A stretch of DNA of 64,000 nt, taken from contig NZ_JASISY010000011.1 in assembly GCF_030063365.1 (NCBI RefSeq), forward strand, positions 1 to 64,000. Direction: 5' to 3'. Each line of letters begins with the position of its first letter. Position 1 is the stretch's first letter. Source of the stretch: Cryobacterium sp. PH29-G1 (lineage in GTDB: Bacteria; Actinomycetota; Actinomycetes; Actinomycetales; Microbacteriaceae). Of this stretch, positions 51,523 to 60,586 are shown piece after piece. Position numbers and translations under genes: made by a program. The notes beneath the pieces were generated by a model, which worked only from the letters and a program-made list of their open reading frames with translations, ran no database searches and was not told the origin of the DNA.

Positions 51523-52482
51523 GTGCCTTCAACGCCCTCCACCCGCCAGACGCTCGTCACCCTGCAATTTCTGGGGATGGGGCTGATCTGGGGCTCCAGC
51601 TTTCTCTTCATGAAGGTAGCACTCGACGGGGTGAGTTTTGGTCAGGTGGCCTGGTCACGGCTGGTGTTGGGTGGCCTGACTCTCGGGCTGATTGTGATGG
51701 TGAACCGTCCCCGCATCAACAATGGCCCGGTGCTGCCGAAAGAGGGCGTGGTCTGGCTGCACTTTGTGGTGATCGCGATCAGCGGATGTGTGATTCCGCA
51801 CCTGCTGTTCGCATGGGCCGAACAGTATGTATCGTCAAGCCTCGCCAGCATCTATAACGCGGTCACGCCGATCATGACGGCGCTCATGGCGACCCTGGCT
51901 TTTCGGGTGGAGACGCTCGTGCGCGCCCAGGTCGCCGGCATCGTGCTCGGCATCGGCGGTGTCGTGGTGATCATTGCCCCCTGGCAGTATTCCTCGCTCA
52001 ACGGCGACCTGTGGGGGCAGCTGGCCTGCCTCGGCGCAGCTGTGTGTTACGGCTTCACCTTCAGCTACACGCGCCGGTTTCTGAGCGGTCGGCCGATCGC
52101 CGGTAGCACGTTCGCCTTTCTCAATATCGGCATTGCCGGGGCGATCATGCTGGTGCTCACACCGGTGCTGGCCTGGTCTCCGGTGCAGTTGACAACCCCG
52201 ATCGTGCTGAGCCTGCTGGCTCTGGGCGCACTCGGCACCGGGGTGGCGTACATCTGGAACATCCACGTGCTGCGCGCCTGGGGGCCGACGAATGCGTCCA
52301 CGGTGACCTATGTGACGCCGGTCGTGGGCGTGCTGCTGGGCGTGCTCGTGCTGAGCGAGACGTTCTCCTGGCATGAACCCACGGGCGCCGTCCTCGTGCT
52401 CATCGGAATTCTGCTCACCCAGAAACGAGTGCCGCTGCCGGCGTTCGGGGCACGCAGTCGGCGGGCGCGGGCTTCCGCCTGA
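51523..52482 (+). CDS. EamA-family (DMT) transporter
   Basis: A 319-residue membrane protein with ten helices in two EamA repeats. The N-terminal LGMGLIWGSSFLFMKVALDGV and the second-repeat YVTPVVGVLLGVLVLSETFSWHEPTGAVLVLIGI are classical for drug/metabolite exporters of the RhaT/YdcZ type. The substrate is unknown, perhaps an amino acid or nucleoside. Leaderless GTG start. Confidence 0.88.
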   Translation: MPSTPSTRQTLVTLQFLGMGLIWGSSFLFMKVALDGVSFGQVAWSRLVLGGLTLGLIVMVNRPRINNGPVLPKEGVVWLHFVVIAISGCVIPHLLFAWAEQYVSSSLASIYNAVTPIMTALMATLAFRVETLVRAQVAGIVLGIGGVVVIIAPWQYSSLNGDLWGQLACLGAAVCYGFTFSYTRRFLSGRPIAGSTFAFLNIGIAGAIMLVLTPVLAWSPVQLTTPIVLSLLALGALGTGVAYIWNIHVLRAWGPTNASTVTYVTPVVGVLLGVLVLSETFSWHEPTGAVLVLIGILLTQKRVPLPAFGARSRRARASA

Positions 52483-52515
52483 CGCGGGTGGGCAACCGTT
52501 CGCACGGGCATGCAT

Positions 52516-52521
52516 TATCGT
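52516..52521 (+). promoter_or_regulatory. Leaderless -10 box of the chorismate mutase gene
   Basis: TATCGT lies six bases before ATG 52528, which favours that start over ATG 52510. Confidence 0.5.
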
Positions 52522-52527
52522 GAAACC

Positions 52528-53001
52528 ATGGCCGAATATGAGGAATCACCCGTCGCCGCTGACGCGGATGCGACTGCGCAGCTGCACAGCATTCGCGAAA
52601 GCATCGACAATATTGACGCCGCGCTCATCCACCTGCTCGCTGAGCGATTCAAATTCACCCAGCAGGTTGGGCGGCTCAAGGCGGCCCACGGGTTGCCGGC
52701 CGCCGATCCGGCGCGTGAGCTTCTGCAGATCGACCGGTTGCGCGGCCTCGCCGGCGAAGCGCACCTCGACCCCGCCTTCGCTGAAAAATTCTTGAACTTC
52801 ATCATCGCCGAGGTGATCCACCACCACGTAAAGATCGCCGGCGGTGGCGAGTCGGTCGATGCCGCGCGGGTTGCCGGCGCCGCGGGAACGTCGACGGGCG
52901 CTGCGGCGGACCCGGTGCCGCACCCGGTGCCGCACCCGGTTCCACACCCGGTGCCGCACCCCGTTCCGCACCCGCCGACCGCGCCCCGCCCGACGTCGTA
53001 G
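52528..53001 (+). CDS. Chorismate mutase (AroQ class)
   Basis: A 157-residue protein. Residues ~15-105 are the three-helix AroQ fold with active-site residues in RESIDNIDAALIHLLAERFKFTQQVGRLKAAHGLPAADPARE (Arg, Lys, Glu). It converts chorismate to prephenate for Phe/Tyr synthesis. The last ~50 residues are a disordered Ala/Gly/Pro tail that includes five VPHP-type units from a 12-bp repeat at 52912-52971. This tail is not part of the enzyme family. Confidence 0.87.
   Translation: MAEYEESPVAADADATAQLHSIRESIDNIDAALIHLLAERFKFTQQVGRLKAAHGLPAADPARELLQIDRLRGLAGEAHLDPAFAEKFLNFIIAEVIHHHVKIAGGGESVDAARVAGAAGTSTGAAADPVPHPVPHPVPHPVPHPVPHPPTAPRPTS
52912..52971 (+). repeat. Five 12-bp in-frame units at the end of the chorismate mutase gene
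   Basis: CCGGTGCCGCAC units beginning at 52912, 52924, 52936, 52948 and 52960 (the last three with changes) encode Pro-Val-Pro-His repeats. Confidence 0.88.
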
Positions 53002-53011
53002 TTTTTTCTCG

Positions 53012-53944
53012 GTGACCTCAACGCGGTGGAACCCCCGCTCGCTGCCCGACCAATCCGGAAAAACCTTTGTTGTCACCGGTGCCAACGCCGGGCTCGGCTA
53101 CTTCACGAGCGAGCAACTCGCCGGTGCGGGCGCCCACGTTGTGCTCGCCTGCCGCAACCCTGCCAAAGCGGATGCCGCGGCGGCGGCGATCCGCTCCCGC
53201 GTGCCGGGGGCATCCGTTTCTGCGTTGCAGCTCGATGTGGCTGACCTGGAGTCGGTGCGCGAGGCGAGCGAGACGGTGCGCGCTATGCCGCGTCTGGACG
53301 GTCTGGTGCTCAACGCCGGGATCGTGCACCCGCCGCAGGACCGCGAAGTGAGCCTCGACGGCAACGAGCTGGTCTTCGCCACGAACTTTCTCGGGCACTT
53401 CGCTCTGACCGCGGGGTGTCTCCCGACGCTGCGCCGCACGCCCGGCAGTCGGGTGGTGTCGCTCGGATCCATGATTTCCCGGCTGATGGACTCCTCCCTC
53501 GACGACCTTCAGCTGGCCACCACGTACGGCGGGTGGAAGGCCTAAGCCCAGTCGAAGATCGCCATGCAGGTGTTCGGGTTTGAGCTGGACCGGCGGCTGC
53601 GGGCGAACGGCGCCGGCATGGTGCAGTCTCTTGTGGCGCATCCGGGATATTCCATTTCAGGGTTGACCCCCGGCATCCGCTCGGTCAATGAGGTATCACG
53701 GGGCAAACGCGTGGTCGACGGCCTGCAGTTGCTGGTGGGCGCACAGAGCAAGCGTCAAGGCGCCTGGCCGACCGTGCGGGCCCTGACCGACCCGGATGCC
53801 CACGGCGGCGACTACTTCGGCCCGCGGCTGCTCACCCGCGGCACCCCCACCCGGCAAAGAGCCACCCGAACCTCCCGTGACCGCGCCGTGGCCGCCCGCC
53901 TCTGGGAGCGCGCCGAGACCCTGATCGGCGAGCCCTTCCTCTAA
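53012..53944 (+). pseudogene. Short-chain dehydrogenase/reductase broken by a stop at the catalytic Tyr
   Basis: The reading frame from GTG 53012 has an SDR Rossmann fold (FVVTGANAGLGYFTSEQLAGAG, LVLNAGIV, NFLGHFALT, VVSLGSM). At 53543-53545 it reads TAA, giving GGWKA-stop-AQSK, exactly where the family's YxxxK motif (KAYAQSK) should have its Tyr. The same frame then continues intact with IAMQVFGFELDRRLRANG to a proper end at 53944. A single base change from TAC/TAT to TAA explains this. So it is a recent pseudogene, a sequencing error, or, less likely, a stop that is read through. Confidence 0.85.
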
Positions 53945-53975
53945 CCCTCTCCCCTTCCTCCCCATCTAGAACCGG

Positions 53976-54038
53976 CCGCGAGAGCGGGAAAATGGTTGCT
54001 TCAGCTACCGGGAAGCAACAAATTTCCCGCTCTCGCGG
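53976..54038. repeat. 63-bp palindromic repeat, copy 3
   Basis: CCGCGAGAGCGGGAAA at 53976 and TTTCCCGCTCTCGCGG to 54038, inner TTGCTTCA and GGAAGCAA. It overlaps the last ~13 codons and stop of the DUF559 gene. Confidence 0.9.
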
Positions 54039-54972
54039 GGCTTGAGGCGGGACTGGAGGCGGGGCGCCAGCCGCGGGAACGCAGCGCCGTCTCCACTTTG
54101 CGGATCACGGTCGCTGGGCGCGTGGCCAAGTGAGACTTGTTGATTCGGATCACCCGCCAGGTGTCCTCCATGAGGTTGTCGAGGCGGTCGACATCCCAGT
54201 GATACTGATTCTCATCGGTGCGGTGCTGTTCACCGTCGTACTCGAGCAGAATGCGATAGCGGCGGTAAACCAGGTCGCCGGTGGCGAGCTTCACACCGGT
54301 ACGGCTCATGATGACGGCGTTGACTTCGGGCTCGGGCAGGCCCGCCCGCATGATCAACAGCCGCAAGTCGGTCTCGCGCGGAGAATCGACGCCCGGTCGA
54401 ATCCAGACCAGCGCCTCGCGCAGCAGCTTCACGCCGCGGTGCCCCGAGTAGCGGCGCACGGCAGCCAGCAGATCGCTCATCGCCGCAAACGGATGCTGTC
54501 GACGCACCAGCGCATCGCCGATCCGGATCAGGTCGTCGAGTCCGAGCATTGTGGACAGCTGGCACCAGGTGTCGAGCGCACCGGTTACGCGCAGCCCCCG
54601 CACCTCGAGCACGGTGAGGCGACCGGGTTCGCTGTGGTGCCCGATCACCTCGCGCAGCTCCGGACGGGTAGTCGCCTCGTCCGTGCAGATGTGCAGCACG
54701 GTGGCCTGCTGCAGCGCCCAGGGCAGCGGTAAACCGTGGATGATGGCTGCCGTCACGTGACTGAAATAGTGGGCCGGCGGCATCCGATGGCTGTAGGTCT
54801 CGATGCGCGACTGCACGCTTTCGGTACCGCCGCGCGGCGCTCGCGTGCCGGGGAACGGATGCCCGAGGTCCGCGCCGCGCATGCGCATGGGGCTCAAGCC
54901 GAAGTCGGCACCCTCGCGGGTGCTAAAGGCTCGGCGTTGTAGTTCCGGTGGCAGCCCACTGGCACGTTTCAT
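54001..54972 (-). CDS. DUF559 (Vsr-like nuclease fold) protein
   Basis: A 323-residue protein. The N-terminal half resembles the AbiEi-like/helical region common to actinobacterial DUF559 proteins (HYFSHVTAAIIHGLPLP). The C-terminal LVYRRYRILLEYDGEQHRTDENQYHWDVDRLDNLMEDTWRVIRIN is the DUF559/Vsr-type PD-(D/E)xK fold. It may be a nuclease, but no activity is shown. ATG 54972 is preferred; a TTG at 55032 is an alternative. The end of the protein (ARAGNLLLPGS) and its stop are encoded by palindromic repeat copy 3, and copy 4 lies just upstream, so the gene is bracketed by repeats. Confidence 0.78.
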   Translation of the reverse strand: MKRASGLPPELQRRAFSTREGADFGLSPMRMRGADLGHPFPGTRAPRGGTESVQSRIETYSHRMPPAHYFSHVTAAIIHGLPLPWALQQATVLHICTDEATTRPELREVIGHHSEPGRLTVLEVRGLRVTGALDTWCQLSTMLGLDDLIRIGDALVRRQHPFAAMSDLLAAVRRYSGHRGVKLLREALVWIRPGVDSPRETDLRLLIMRAGLPEPEVNAVIMSRTGVKLATGDLVYRRYRILLEYDGEQHRTDENQYHWDVDRLDNLMEDTWRVIRINKSHLATRPATVIRKVETALRSRGWRPASSPASSPARAGNLLLPGS

Positions 54973-55033
54973 ACCCCAGAGAATGCCCGACAACCGAGGC
55001 GCCCCGACACTTATCCACAGACCACCCCGCAAT

Positions 55034-55104
55034 CTTCTCGCGAGAGCGGAAAAAATGTTGCCTCAGGTACCGTGAAGCAACCATTTTCCCGCTCTCGCGA
55101 GAAG
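55034..55104. repeat. 63-bp palindromic repeat, copy 4 (71 bp with extended arms)
   Basis: CTTCTCGCGAGAGCGG (55034-55049) and CCGCTCTCGCGAGAAG (55089-55104) are perfect arms; the core 55038-55100 aligns with the other copies. It begins two bases after the purL stop on the minus strand and may end purL transcription. Confidence 0.9.
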
Positions 55105-55106
55105 TT

Positions 55107-57413
55107 TTAGGCGAAGGCGGCGGGGAGGGTGGTGCGGTGGCGCGAGTGCATCTCCGGCAGGGGGGCAGCGAAGACGTCCTGAATTTCCAGGGCGTTCAGG
55201 GTGGCATCGGTCACACCGATGCGCAGCACCGGAACGTACCGACCGGCGCACAAACCGAGAAACTTCACGTCGTCTTCGCGGGGCACGCTCACGATGACGC
55301 GACCGGCCGACTCCGAGAACAGGGCAGTGGATGCGTCCACCCCGTCGCGATCCTGAATGTCACCCAGCCAGACCCGCGCGCCCACGCCGAAGCGCATGAC
55401 GGCTTCGGCGAGAGCCTGGGCGAGCCCGCCCTCGCTGAGGTCGTGCGCGCTGTCGATGAGGGCTTCCTTCGAGGCGGCGTGCAGCAGCCCGGCGAGGGCC
55501 TTCTCCTCACCCAGATCCACAACCGGCGGGCGGCCGCCGAGGTGGTTGTGCACGACGCCGGCCCAGGCCGAGCCGTCCAGCTCCAGCGCGGTCGTGCCGA
55601 GCAGGTAGATGTTGTGTCCGTCGTCCTGCCAACCGCTCGGGATGCGGCGGGCGACGTCATCGATCACGCCGAGCACGGCCACGACCGGGGTCGGGTGGAT
55701 CGGCTGATCGCCGGTCTGGTTGTAGAAGGAGACGTTGCCGCCGGTGACTGGGATCTCGAGTTCGAGGCATCCGTCGGCGAGGGCAGTGACGGCCTCACGG
55801 AACTGCCACATGACCTCGGGGTTCTCGGGGGAGCCGAAGTTGAGACAGTCGCTGACGCCGGCCGGTACCGCACCGGTCGCGGCGACGTTGCGGTACGCCT
55901 CGGCCAGGGCCAACTGCGCTCCGCGGTAGGGGTCGAGCTGGCAGTAGCGACCGTTCGCGTCGGTGGCGATGGCGAAACCGAGGCCGCTCTCTTCGTCGAC
56001 GCGGATCATGCCGCCGTCGTCGGGAAAGGACAGTGCCGTGTTGCCCTGCACGTAGTGGTCATACTGGTCGGTGATCCAGCTCGGGTCGGCCAGGTTCGGT
56101 GAGCCGAGCAGATCGAGGAACTGCTCGTGCAGCGTTGCGCCGTCAAGGGCGCGCGGCAGAACGGATGCCGTGTCGGCTTGCAGGGCGTCGATCCAGGTCG
56201 GGTAGGCGAGCGGACGCTCGTAGACCGGGCCGTCGACGGCGACAGTGCGCGGCAGTACGTTGACGATCTCTTCGCCGTGCCAGTTGATGATCAACCGGCC
56301 GGTGTCGGTGACCTCGCCGAGCACGCTGGTCTCGACATCCCACTTCTTCGTGACGGCGAGAAAACCCTCGAGCTTCTCCGGCGTGACGATCGCCATCATG
56401 CGTTCTTGGCTCTCGCTCATCAGAATCTCTTCGGCGGTGAGCGTGGGGTCGCGCAGCAGCACCTTTTCGAGCTCGATGAACATGCCACCGTCGCCGTTGG
56501 AGGCGAGTTCACTGGTCGCACAGCTGATGCCGGCCGCACCGAGGTCCTGGATACCCTCGACGAGCTTGCCTGCAAACAGTTCGAGGCAGCACTCGATGAG
56601 CACCTTCTCGGCGAACGGGTCGCCGACCTGCACGGCGGGCCGTTTGGTGGGGCCGCCGGCGCTGAACGTGTCCGAGGCCAGAATGGATGCCCCGCCGATG
56701 CCGTCGCCGCCGGTGCGGGCTCCGAACAGGACCACCTGGTTGCCGACGCCGCGGGCGTTGGCGAGGTGCAGGTCTTCGTGACGCAGCACGCCGACCGAGA
56801 GAGCGTTGACCAGCGGGTTGCCCTGATATACGGCGTCAAAGTAGGTCTCGCCGCCGATGTTGGGCAGACCGAGGCAGTTGCCGTAGAAGCTGATGCCGCT
56901 CGTGACGCCGTGCACGACGCGGGCGGTGTCGGGATCGTTGATATCGCCGAAACGCAGGGCGTCCATGACGGCGACCGGGCGGGCACCCATCGAGATGATG
57001 TCGCGCACGATGCCGCCGACGCCGGTGGCGGCGCCCTGGAACGGCTCAATGTAGGAGGGGTGGTTGTGCGACTCGATCTTGAACGTGACCGCCCAGCCCT
57101 CACCGACATCGAGCACGCCGGCGTTCTCGCCCATGCCCACCATGAGGTTCTTCTTCATGGCCGGGGTGACCTTGTCACCGAACTGGCGCAGGTACATTTT
57201 CGAGCTCTTGTAGGAGCAGTGCTCGCTCCACATGACCGAGTACATCGCGAGCTCGCCGCTCGTGGGGCGGCGGCCGAGGATTTCGCGGATCTTCGCGTAT
57301 TCATCGGCCTTGAGCCCGAGCGCGCCGTAGGGCTGCTCCTTCTCCGGCGTGGCGAGGGCGTTGGATACGGTGTCGGCGACGCCGCGGGACGAGGTGTTGG
57401 AAACAGCGGTCAC
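55107..57413 (-). CDS. purL: Phosphoribosylformylglycinamidine synthase, PurL subunit
   Basis: A 768-residue small-type PurL, which uses ATP and ammonia (from the PurQ subunit) to make FGAM. Motifs include [65 protein letters not shown], and SESQERMM near the active site. The start is GTG 57413 with a GGGGAG site; the frame is open to 57617 without a plausible start. The N-terminus [19 protein letters not shown] extends a little before the conserved part. Confidence 0.95.
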   Translation of the reverse strand: MTAVSNTSSRGVADTVSNALATPEKEQPYGALGLKADEYAKIREILGRRPTSGELAMYSVMWSEHCSYKSSKMYLRQFGDKVTPAMKKNLMVGMGENAGVLDVGEGWAVTFKIESHNHPSYIEPFQGAATGVGGIVRDIISMGARPVAVMDALRFGDINDPDTARVVHGVTSGISFYGNCLGLPNIGGETYFDAVYQGNPLVNALSVGVLRHEDLHLANARGVGNQVVLFGARTGGDGIGGASILASDTFSAGGPTKRPAVQVGDPFAEKVLIECCLELFAGKLVEGIQDLGAAGISCATSELASNGDGGMFIELEKVLLRDPTLTAEEILMSESQERMMAIVTPEKLEGFLAVTKKWDVETSVLGEVTDTGRLIINWHGEEIVNVLPRTVAVDGPVYERPLAYPTWIDALQADTASVLPRALDGATLHEQFLDLLGSPNLADPSWITDQYDHYVQGNTALSFPDDGGMIRVDEESGLGFAIATDANGRYCQLDPYRGAQLALAEAYRNVAATGAVPAGVSDCLNFGSPENPEVMWQFREAVTALADGCLELEIPVTGGNVSFYNQTGDQPIHPTPVVAVLGVIDDVARRIPSGWQDDGHNIYLLGTTALELDGSAWAGVVHNHLGGRPPVVDLGEEKALAGLLHAASKEALIDSAHDLSEGGLAQALAEAVMRFGVGARVWLGDIQDRDGVDASTALFSESAGRVIVSVPREDDVKFLGLCAGRYVPVLRIGVTDATLNALEIQDVFAAPLPEMHSRHRTTLPAAFA

Positions 57414-57753
57414 GTGTGGAATTCTCCCCGAGATAGCGGATGCTTGACCCACCAAGTCTACCTGTCGCCCCGCCCTCGACCGCGGGCAGCGAAATACCCA
57501 CTCGGTGGTCTGCTTTCGAAAAGCCCGGCGGCCGCGAAATACCCGCGACGGCCGGACGCTGCCCCGCGCATAACTCCTGCAATCCGTGACCGGCTTGAAG
57601 ATCAGCCGCGTAATCATGCGGCCGCGCGGCTCGGTCTGCGGAAATTACAGGAGTTATGCGCAGAGCCGGTGCGCGTGACTGTGCGTGGCTGAGGGTGTGC
57701 GGGCTGGGGGTGAATGGGGTGCCGGCCGAGGCGCGCGGGCGGGCCGAGACCGG
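57414..57753. other. Gene-free stretch between purL and the acyl-CoA ligase gene
   Basis: These 340 bp hold the purL leader and the 3' region of the ligase gene (both on the minus strand). Within it lies a strong inverted structure: GCGCATAACTCCTG (57566-57579) and CAGGAGTTATGCGC (57648-57661), perfect 14-bp arms, 68 bp apart, each extended by a related but imperfect CAATCCG/TAATTTCCG motif. No further gene or ORF is convincing. Confidence 0.7.
57566..57661. repeat. 96-bp inverted-repeat element
   Basis: Perfect 14-bp arms GCGCATAACTCCTG and CAGGAGTTATGCGC with a 68-bp interior containing a GCGGCCGC core. It is the only such copy in this window. Confidence 0.8.
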
Positions 57754-59343
57754 TCAGACGGCGGCACGCTCCCTGGCGCGCAGGTCCTTGCGCAGAATCT
57801 TGCCGGACGCCGACTTGGGAATCACGTCGATGAACTCGACCATTCGCACCTTCTTGTGCGGAGCCACCCGCTCGGTGATGAAAGCCATCACCTCGTCGGC
57901 CGTGACGGCAGACTCGGCCACGACCACGATGAAGGCCTTCGGAATCTCCTGGCCGTCGGCATCCGCTACCCCGATCACCGCGGAATCCGCGATCTCGGGG
58001 TGGGTGAGCAGCAGCGCCTCGAGCTCGGCCGGCGCGATCTGGTAGCCCTTGTACTTGATCAGTTCCTTGCTGCGGTCGACAATGGTCACCTCGCCGCCGG
58101 CGCTGACCGTGGCGATATCGCCGGTGTGCAGAAAACCGTCGGCGTCGATGGTCTCCCGGGTGGCGGCATCGTTGTTGAGGTAGCCGAGCATCACGTTCGG
58201 GCCGCGCACGAGCAACTCGCCGGGTTCACTCACCCCGCTGTCGGGTATTTCGATCTCCGCACCGGTTTCGGTCGAGACGAGCTTGCAGTCCATGTTCGGC
58301 ACGGTCACGCCGACCGACGCACGCGAGAGGTGCGGAGCGTCGATGGGGATAAGGTGACTCACCGGGCTGACCTCGGTCATGCCGTAGCCCTGCAGAATAC
58401 GGCAGTCCAGCCGGGTGGCCACGGTAGTGGCGAGGGCGCCGTCCAGCGGCGCCGCCCCGGAGAGAATCGTGTGCACACTCGACAGATCGTAGCTATCGAC
58501 GAGCGGATGCTTCGCTACGGCCACCGCAATCGGCGGCGCGATGAAGACGTAGCTGCAGCGGTGATCCTGGATCATGCGCAGAAACTCGACGAAATCGAAC
58601 CGGGCCATGGTGACCAGGGCAGCACGCTGTTTGAACGCCAGGTTGAGCAGAACCGTCATTCCGTAGATGTGGTAAAACGGCAGCAGCGCGAGCACCTTGT
58701 CCTCGGGTACGACCCCGATCAGGTCGCGGGCCTGCTGCACGTTCGCCACGAGGTTGCGGTGGCTGAGCATGACGCCCTTGGGCGCCGCGGTCGTGCCCGA
58801 CGAATAGGGGAGAACGGCCACGTGCGTGGCCGGGTCGATGCTCACGACCGGGGCTTGGACATCCGCTTCGAGCAAATCAGCCAGCGACGGATGCCCCGGT
58901 GCACCATCAATGACCACGATGCACTCGTTCGAGATTCCGGATGCGTGTGCGGCCGCCCGGGCTCCGTCGAGCAGCGGTGAGACGGTCACGAGCCAGGTCG
59001 CTCCGGAATCGGCGAGTTGGCGTTGCACATCGTCGGGGGTGTACATCGAATTGATGGTGGTGACCGTCGCGCCCGCCCGCAGAATGCCGTGGAAGACCGC
59101 CGTGAACTCCGGGGTGTTCGGGCAGAGCAACCCGACGACCGTACCAGGGCCGACGCCACGCTCGGCCAGGGCGCCCGCCACCCGGTTGATCTGATCGACC
59201 AGGCTGCGATAGCTCAGCGCCGCGCCACTGGACCCGTCGATGACGGCGGTGCGGTCGAGGTCGGCCTCGCTGAGGTCGCCGAACAGATAGTCGAAAATGC
59301 TCAGTTCGGGAATTTCAACGGGAGCGTAGGGGCTCGTGAACAC
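57754..59343 (-). CDS. AMP-binding acyl-CoA ligase (4-coumarate-CoA ligase-like)
   Basis: A 529-residue ANL-superfamily enzyme. It has the P-loop LPYSSGTTAAPKGVMLSHRN, the GYGMTEVSPV motif, HTGDIATV and the C-terminal catalytic lysine in PKSASGKILRKDL. The layout is that of 4-coumarate-CoA ligases and medium-chain acyl-CoA synthetases. It activates an aryl or fatty acid with ATP and CoA. The start is GTG 59343 with GGAG seven bases upstream; the frame open to 59376 has no better start. Monocistronic between purL and the divergent phnD. Confidence 0.87.
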   Translation of the reverse strand: MFTSPYAPVEIPELSIFDYLFGDLSEADLDRTAVIDGSSGAALSYRSLVDQINRVAGALAERGVGPGTVVGLLCPNTPEFTAVFHGILRAGATVTTINSMYTPDDVQRQLADSGATWLVTVSPLLDGARAAAHASGISNECIVVIDGAPGHPSLADLLEADVQAPVVSIDPATHVAVLPYSSGTTAAPKGVMLSHRNLVANVQQARDLIGVVPEDKVLALLPFYHIYGMTVLLNLAFKQRAALVTMARFDFVEFLRMIQDHRCSYVFIAPPIAVAVAKHPLVDSYDLSSVHTILSGAAPLDGALATTVATRLDCRILQGYGMTEVSPVSHLIPIDAPHLSRASVGVTVPNMDCKLVSTETGAEIEIPDSGVSEPGELLVRGPNVMLGYLNNDAATRETIDADGFLHTGDIATVSAGGEVTIVDRSKELIKYKGYQIAPAELEALLLTHPEIADSAVIGVADADGQEIPKAFIVVVAESAVTADEVMAFITERVAPHKKVRMVEFIDVIPKSASGKILRKDLRARERAAV

Positions 59344-59528
59344 GGGGGATCTCCTTTGATCGGGTGGCGCCTGCACACGCTACCCCGCGCCGCTGCGGCG
59401 AAACTGTGCATCCGATGCCAGTCGGGACTCGGCTGTTTCGGCAGCCGTTTCACCAGCCGCGACAGCAGTCGTCACCGGCCGTTCACCCGCCGGTTACCGT
59501 GGTCGCCTTCGTTGTTGGCGTGGTTTCC

Positions 59529-59534
59529 CTAGCG
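59529..59534 (+). promoter_or_regulatory. Candidate -10 box for the phn operon
   Basis: TAGCGT lies 38 bases before GTG 59573 and would give a short leader that includes the GGAAGG ribosome-binding site. No Pho box was recognised. Confidence 0.4.
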
Positions 59535-59572
59535 TGGCTGAACATAAAGCACCCGACTCTGGAAGGTTTCTC

Positions 59573-60586
59573 GTGGCACTCCGCTCCGCTTCTGCACACT
59601 CCGCTTCTGCACACTCCGCTTCTTCACGCTCCGCCTCCGCACGCGGCACCTCGTCACGCAGCACGGCCCTCGCCGCCAAGACGGCGCTCGCTGCCGGTGC
59701 CGCCGTACTGCTCACCCTGAGCCTCGCCTCCTGCTCCGCAGCCACGGCCGATGCGTCGGGCAACGACACGACCGGTGTGGGCTACGCGGCCGACGAGAAC
59801 ACCCTGGTCTTCGGCGTGGTTCCCGACTCCGTCGACACCCAGACCAACTACCAGCCGCTGATGGACTACATCGAGCAGGAGACCGGCAAGACCGTGGAAT
59901 ATCACGAGTCCACCGACTACGCTGCCCTGATCGAAGCCGCCATCGCCGGCAAAATCGATGTCGCATCCTTCTCCGGCTTCACCTACATCACCGCGACCAA
60001 CAACGGCGCGGCCATCACCCCGATCTCGTCGATTGTGACCGAAGAAGGTGAGGCACCCGGATACTATTCGCAGGCGATCGTGCCGGCCGACAGCACCATC
60101 AGCTCCCTGGAGGAATTCGCCGGCAAGAAGGTCTGTTTCGTAGACCCGTCATCGACGAGCGGCTATCTGTTTCCGTCGTACAACCTGCTCGAAGCGGGCG
60201 TCGACCCGGTTGCGGACGTCACCCCGGTGTTCGCCGGAAAACACGACGTGAGCGTACAGAAGATCGGCGAGGGCAAGGAATGCGAGGTTGGCTTCGCCGA
60301 AGACAGTGAGGTCGCCAAGAGCGACAAGGTCAAGGTCATCGCCGAGACCATGGTTCCCGGTGCCCCGATCGTTGTCTCCGACACGCTGCCCGACGAGCTC
60401 AAGTCCCAGCTCACGCAGGCGCTGGGTGAGGTCACCATCAATGACATCATCGCCTCCGGTGTGGCCAGCGCCGACACCACGGCCTTTCGTGACACCTTCT
60501 ACGCGACTGAGCCGGTCGATGACGCCTACTACGACACCATCCGCGACATTTGCGTGAAGACCTCGGCTGCCCAGTGCCAGGGCTGA
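59573..60586 (+). CDS. phnD: Phosphonate ABC transporter substrate-binding lipoprotein
   Basis: A 337-residue PhnD-type protein. The lipoprotein signal (LAAGAAVLLTLSLAS-Cys) is preceded by an unusual Ser/Ala/His repeat region coded by four 15-bp units. The mature part has ENTLVFGVVPDSVD, YHESTDYAALIEAAIAGKIDVASFSGFTYI, PADSTISSLEEFAGKKVCFVDPSSTSGYLFPSYNL and the usual C-terminal domain. It binds phosphonates such as 2-aminoethylphosphonate. GTG 59573 has GGAAGG six bases upstream. phnC and phnE follow. Confidence 0.87.
   Translation: MALRSASAHSASAHSASSRSASARGTSSRSTALAAKTALAAGAAVLLTLSLASCSAATADASGNDTTGVGYAADENTLVFGVVPDSVDTQTNYQPLMDYIEQETGKTVEYHESTDYAALIEAAIAGKIDVASFSGFTYITATNNGAAITPISSIVTEEGEAPGYYSQAIVPADSTISSLEEFAGKKVCFVDPSSTSGYLFPSYNLLEAGVDPVADVTPVFAGKHDVSVQKIGEGKECEVGFAEDSEVAKSDKVKVIAETMVPGAPIVVSDTLPDELKSQLTQALGEVTINDIIASGVASADTTAFRDTFYATEPVDDAYYDTIRDICVKTSAAQCQG
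59584..59643 (+). repeat. Four 15-bp in-frame units at the start of phnD
   Basis: CTCCGCTTCTGCACA at 59584 and 59599, then two diverged units (59614, 59629). They encode the SASAH-type stretch ahead of the signal peptide. Confidence 0.85.

Noticed and set aside
52912-52971. Possible CRISPR-like direct repeats
   Set aside because: The units are 12 bp without spacers and lie in frame inside a coding region; they are simple tandem repeats.
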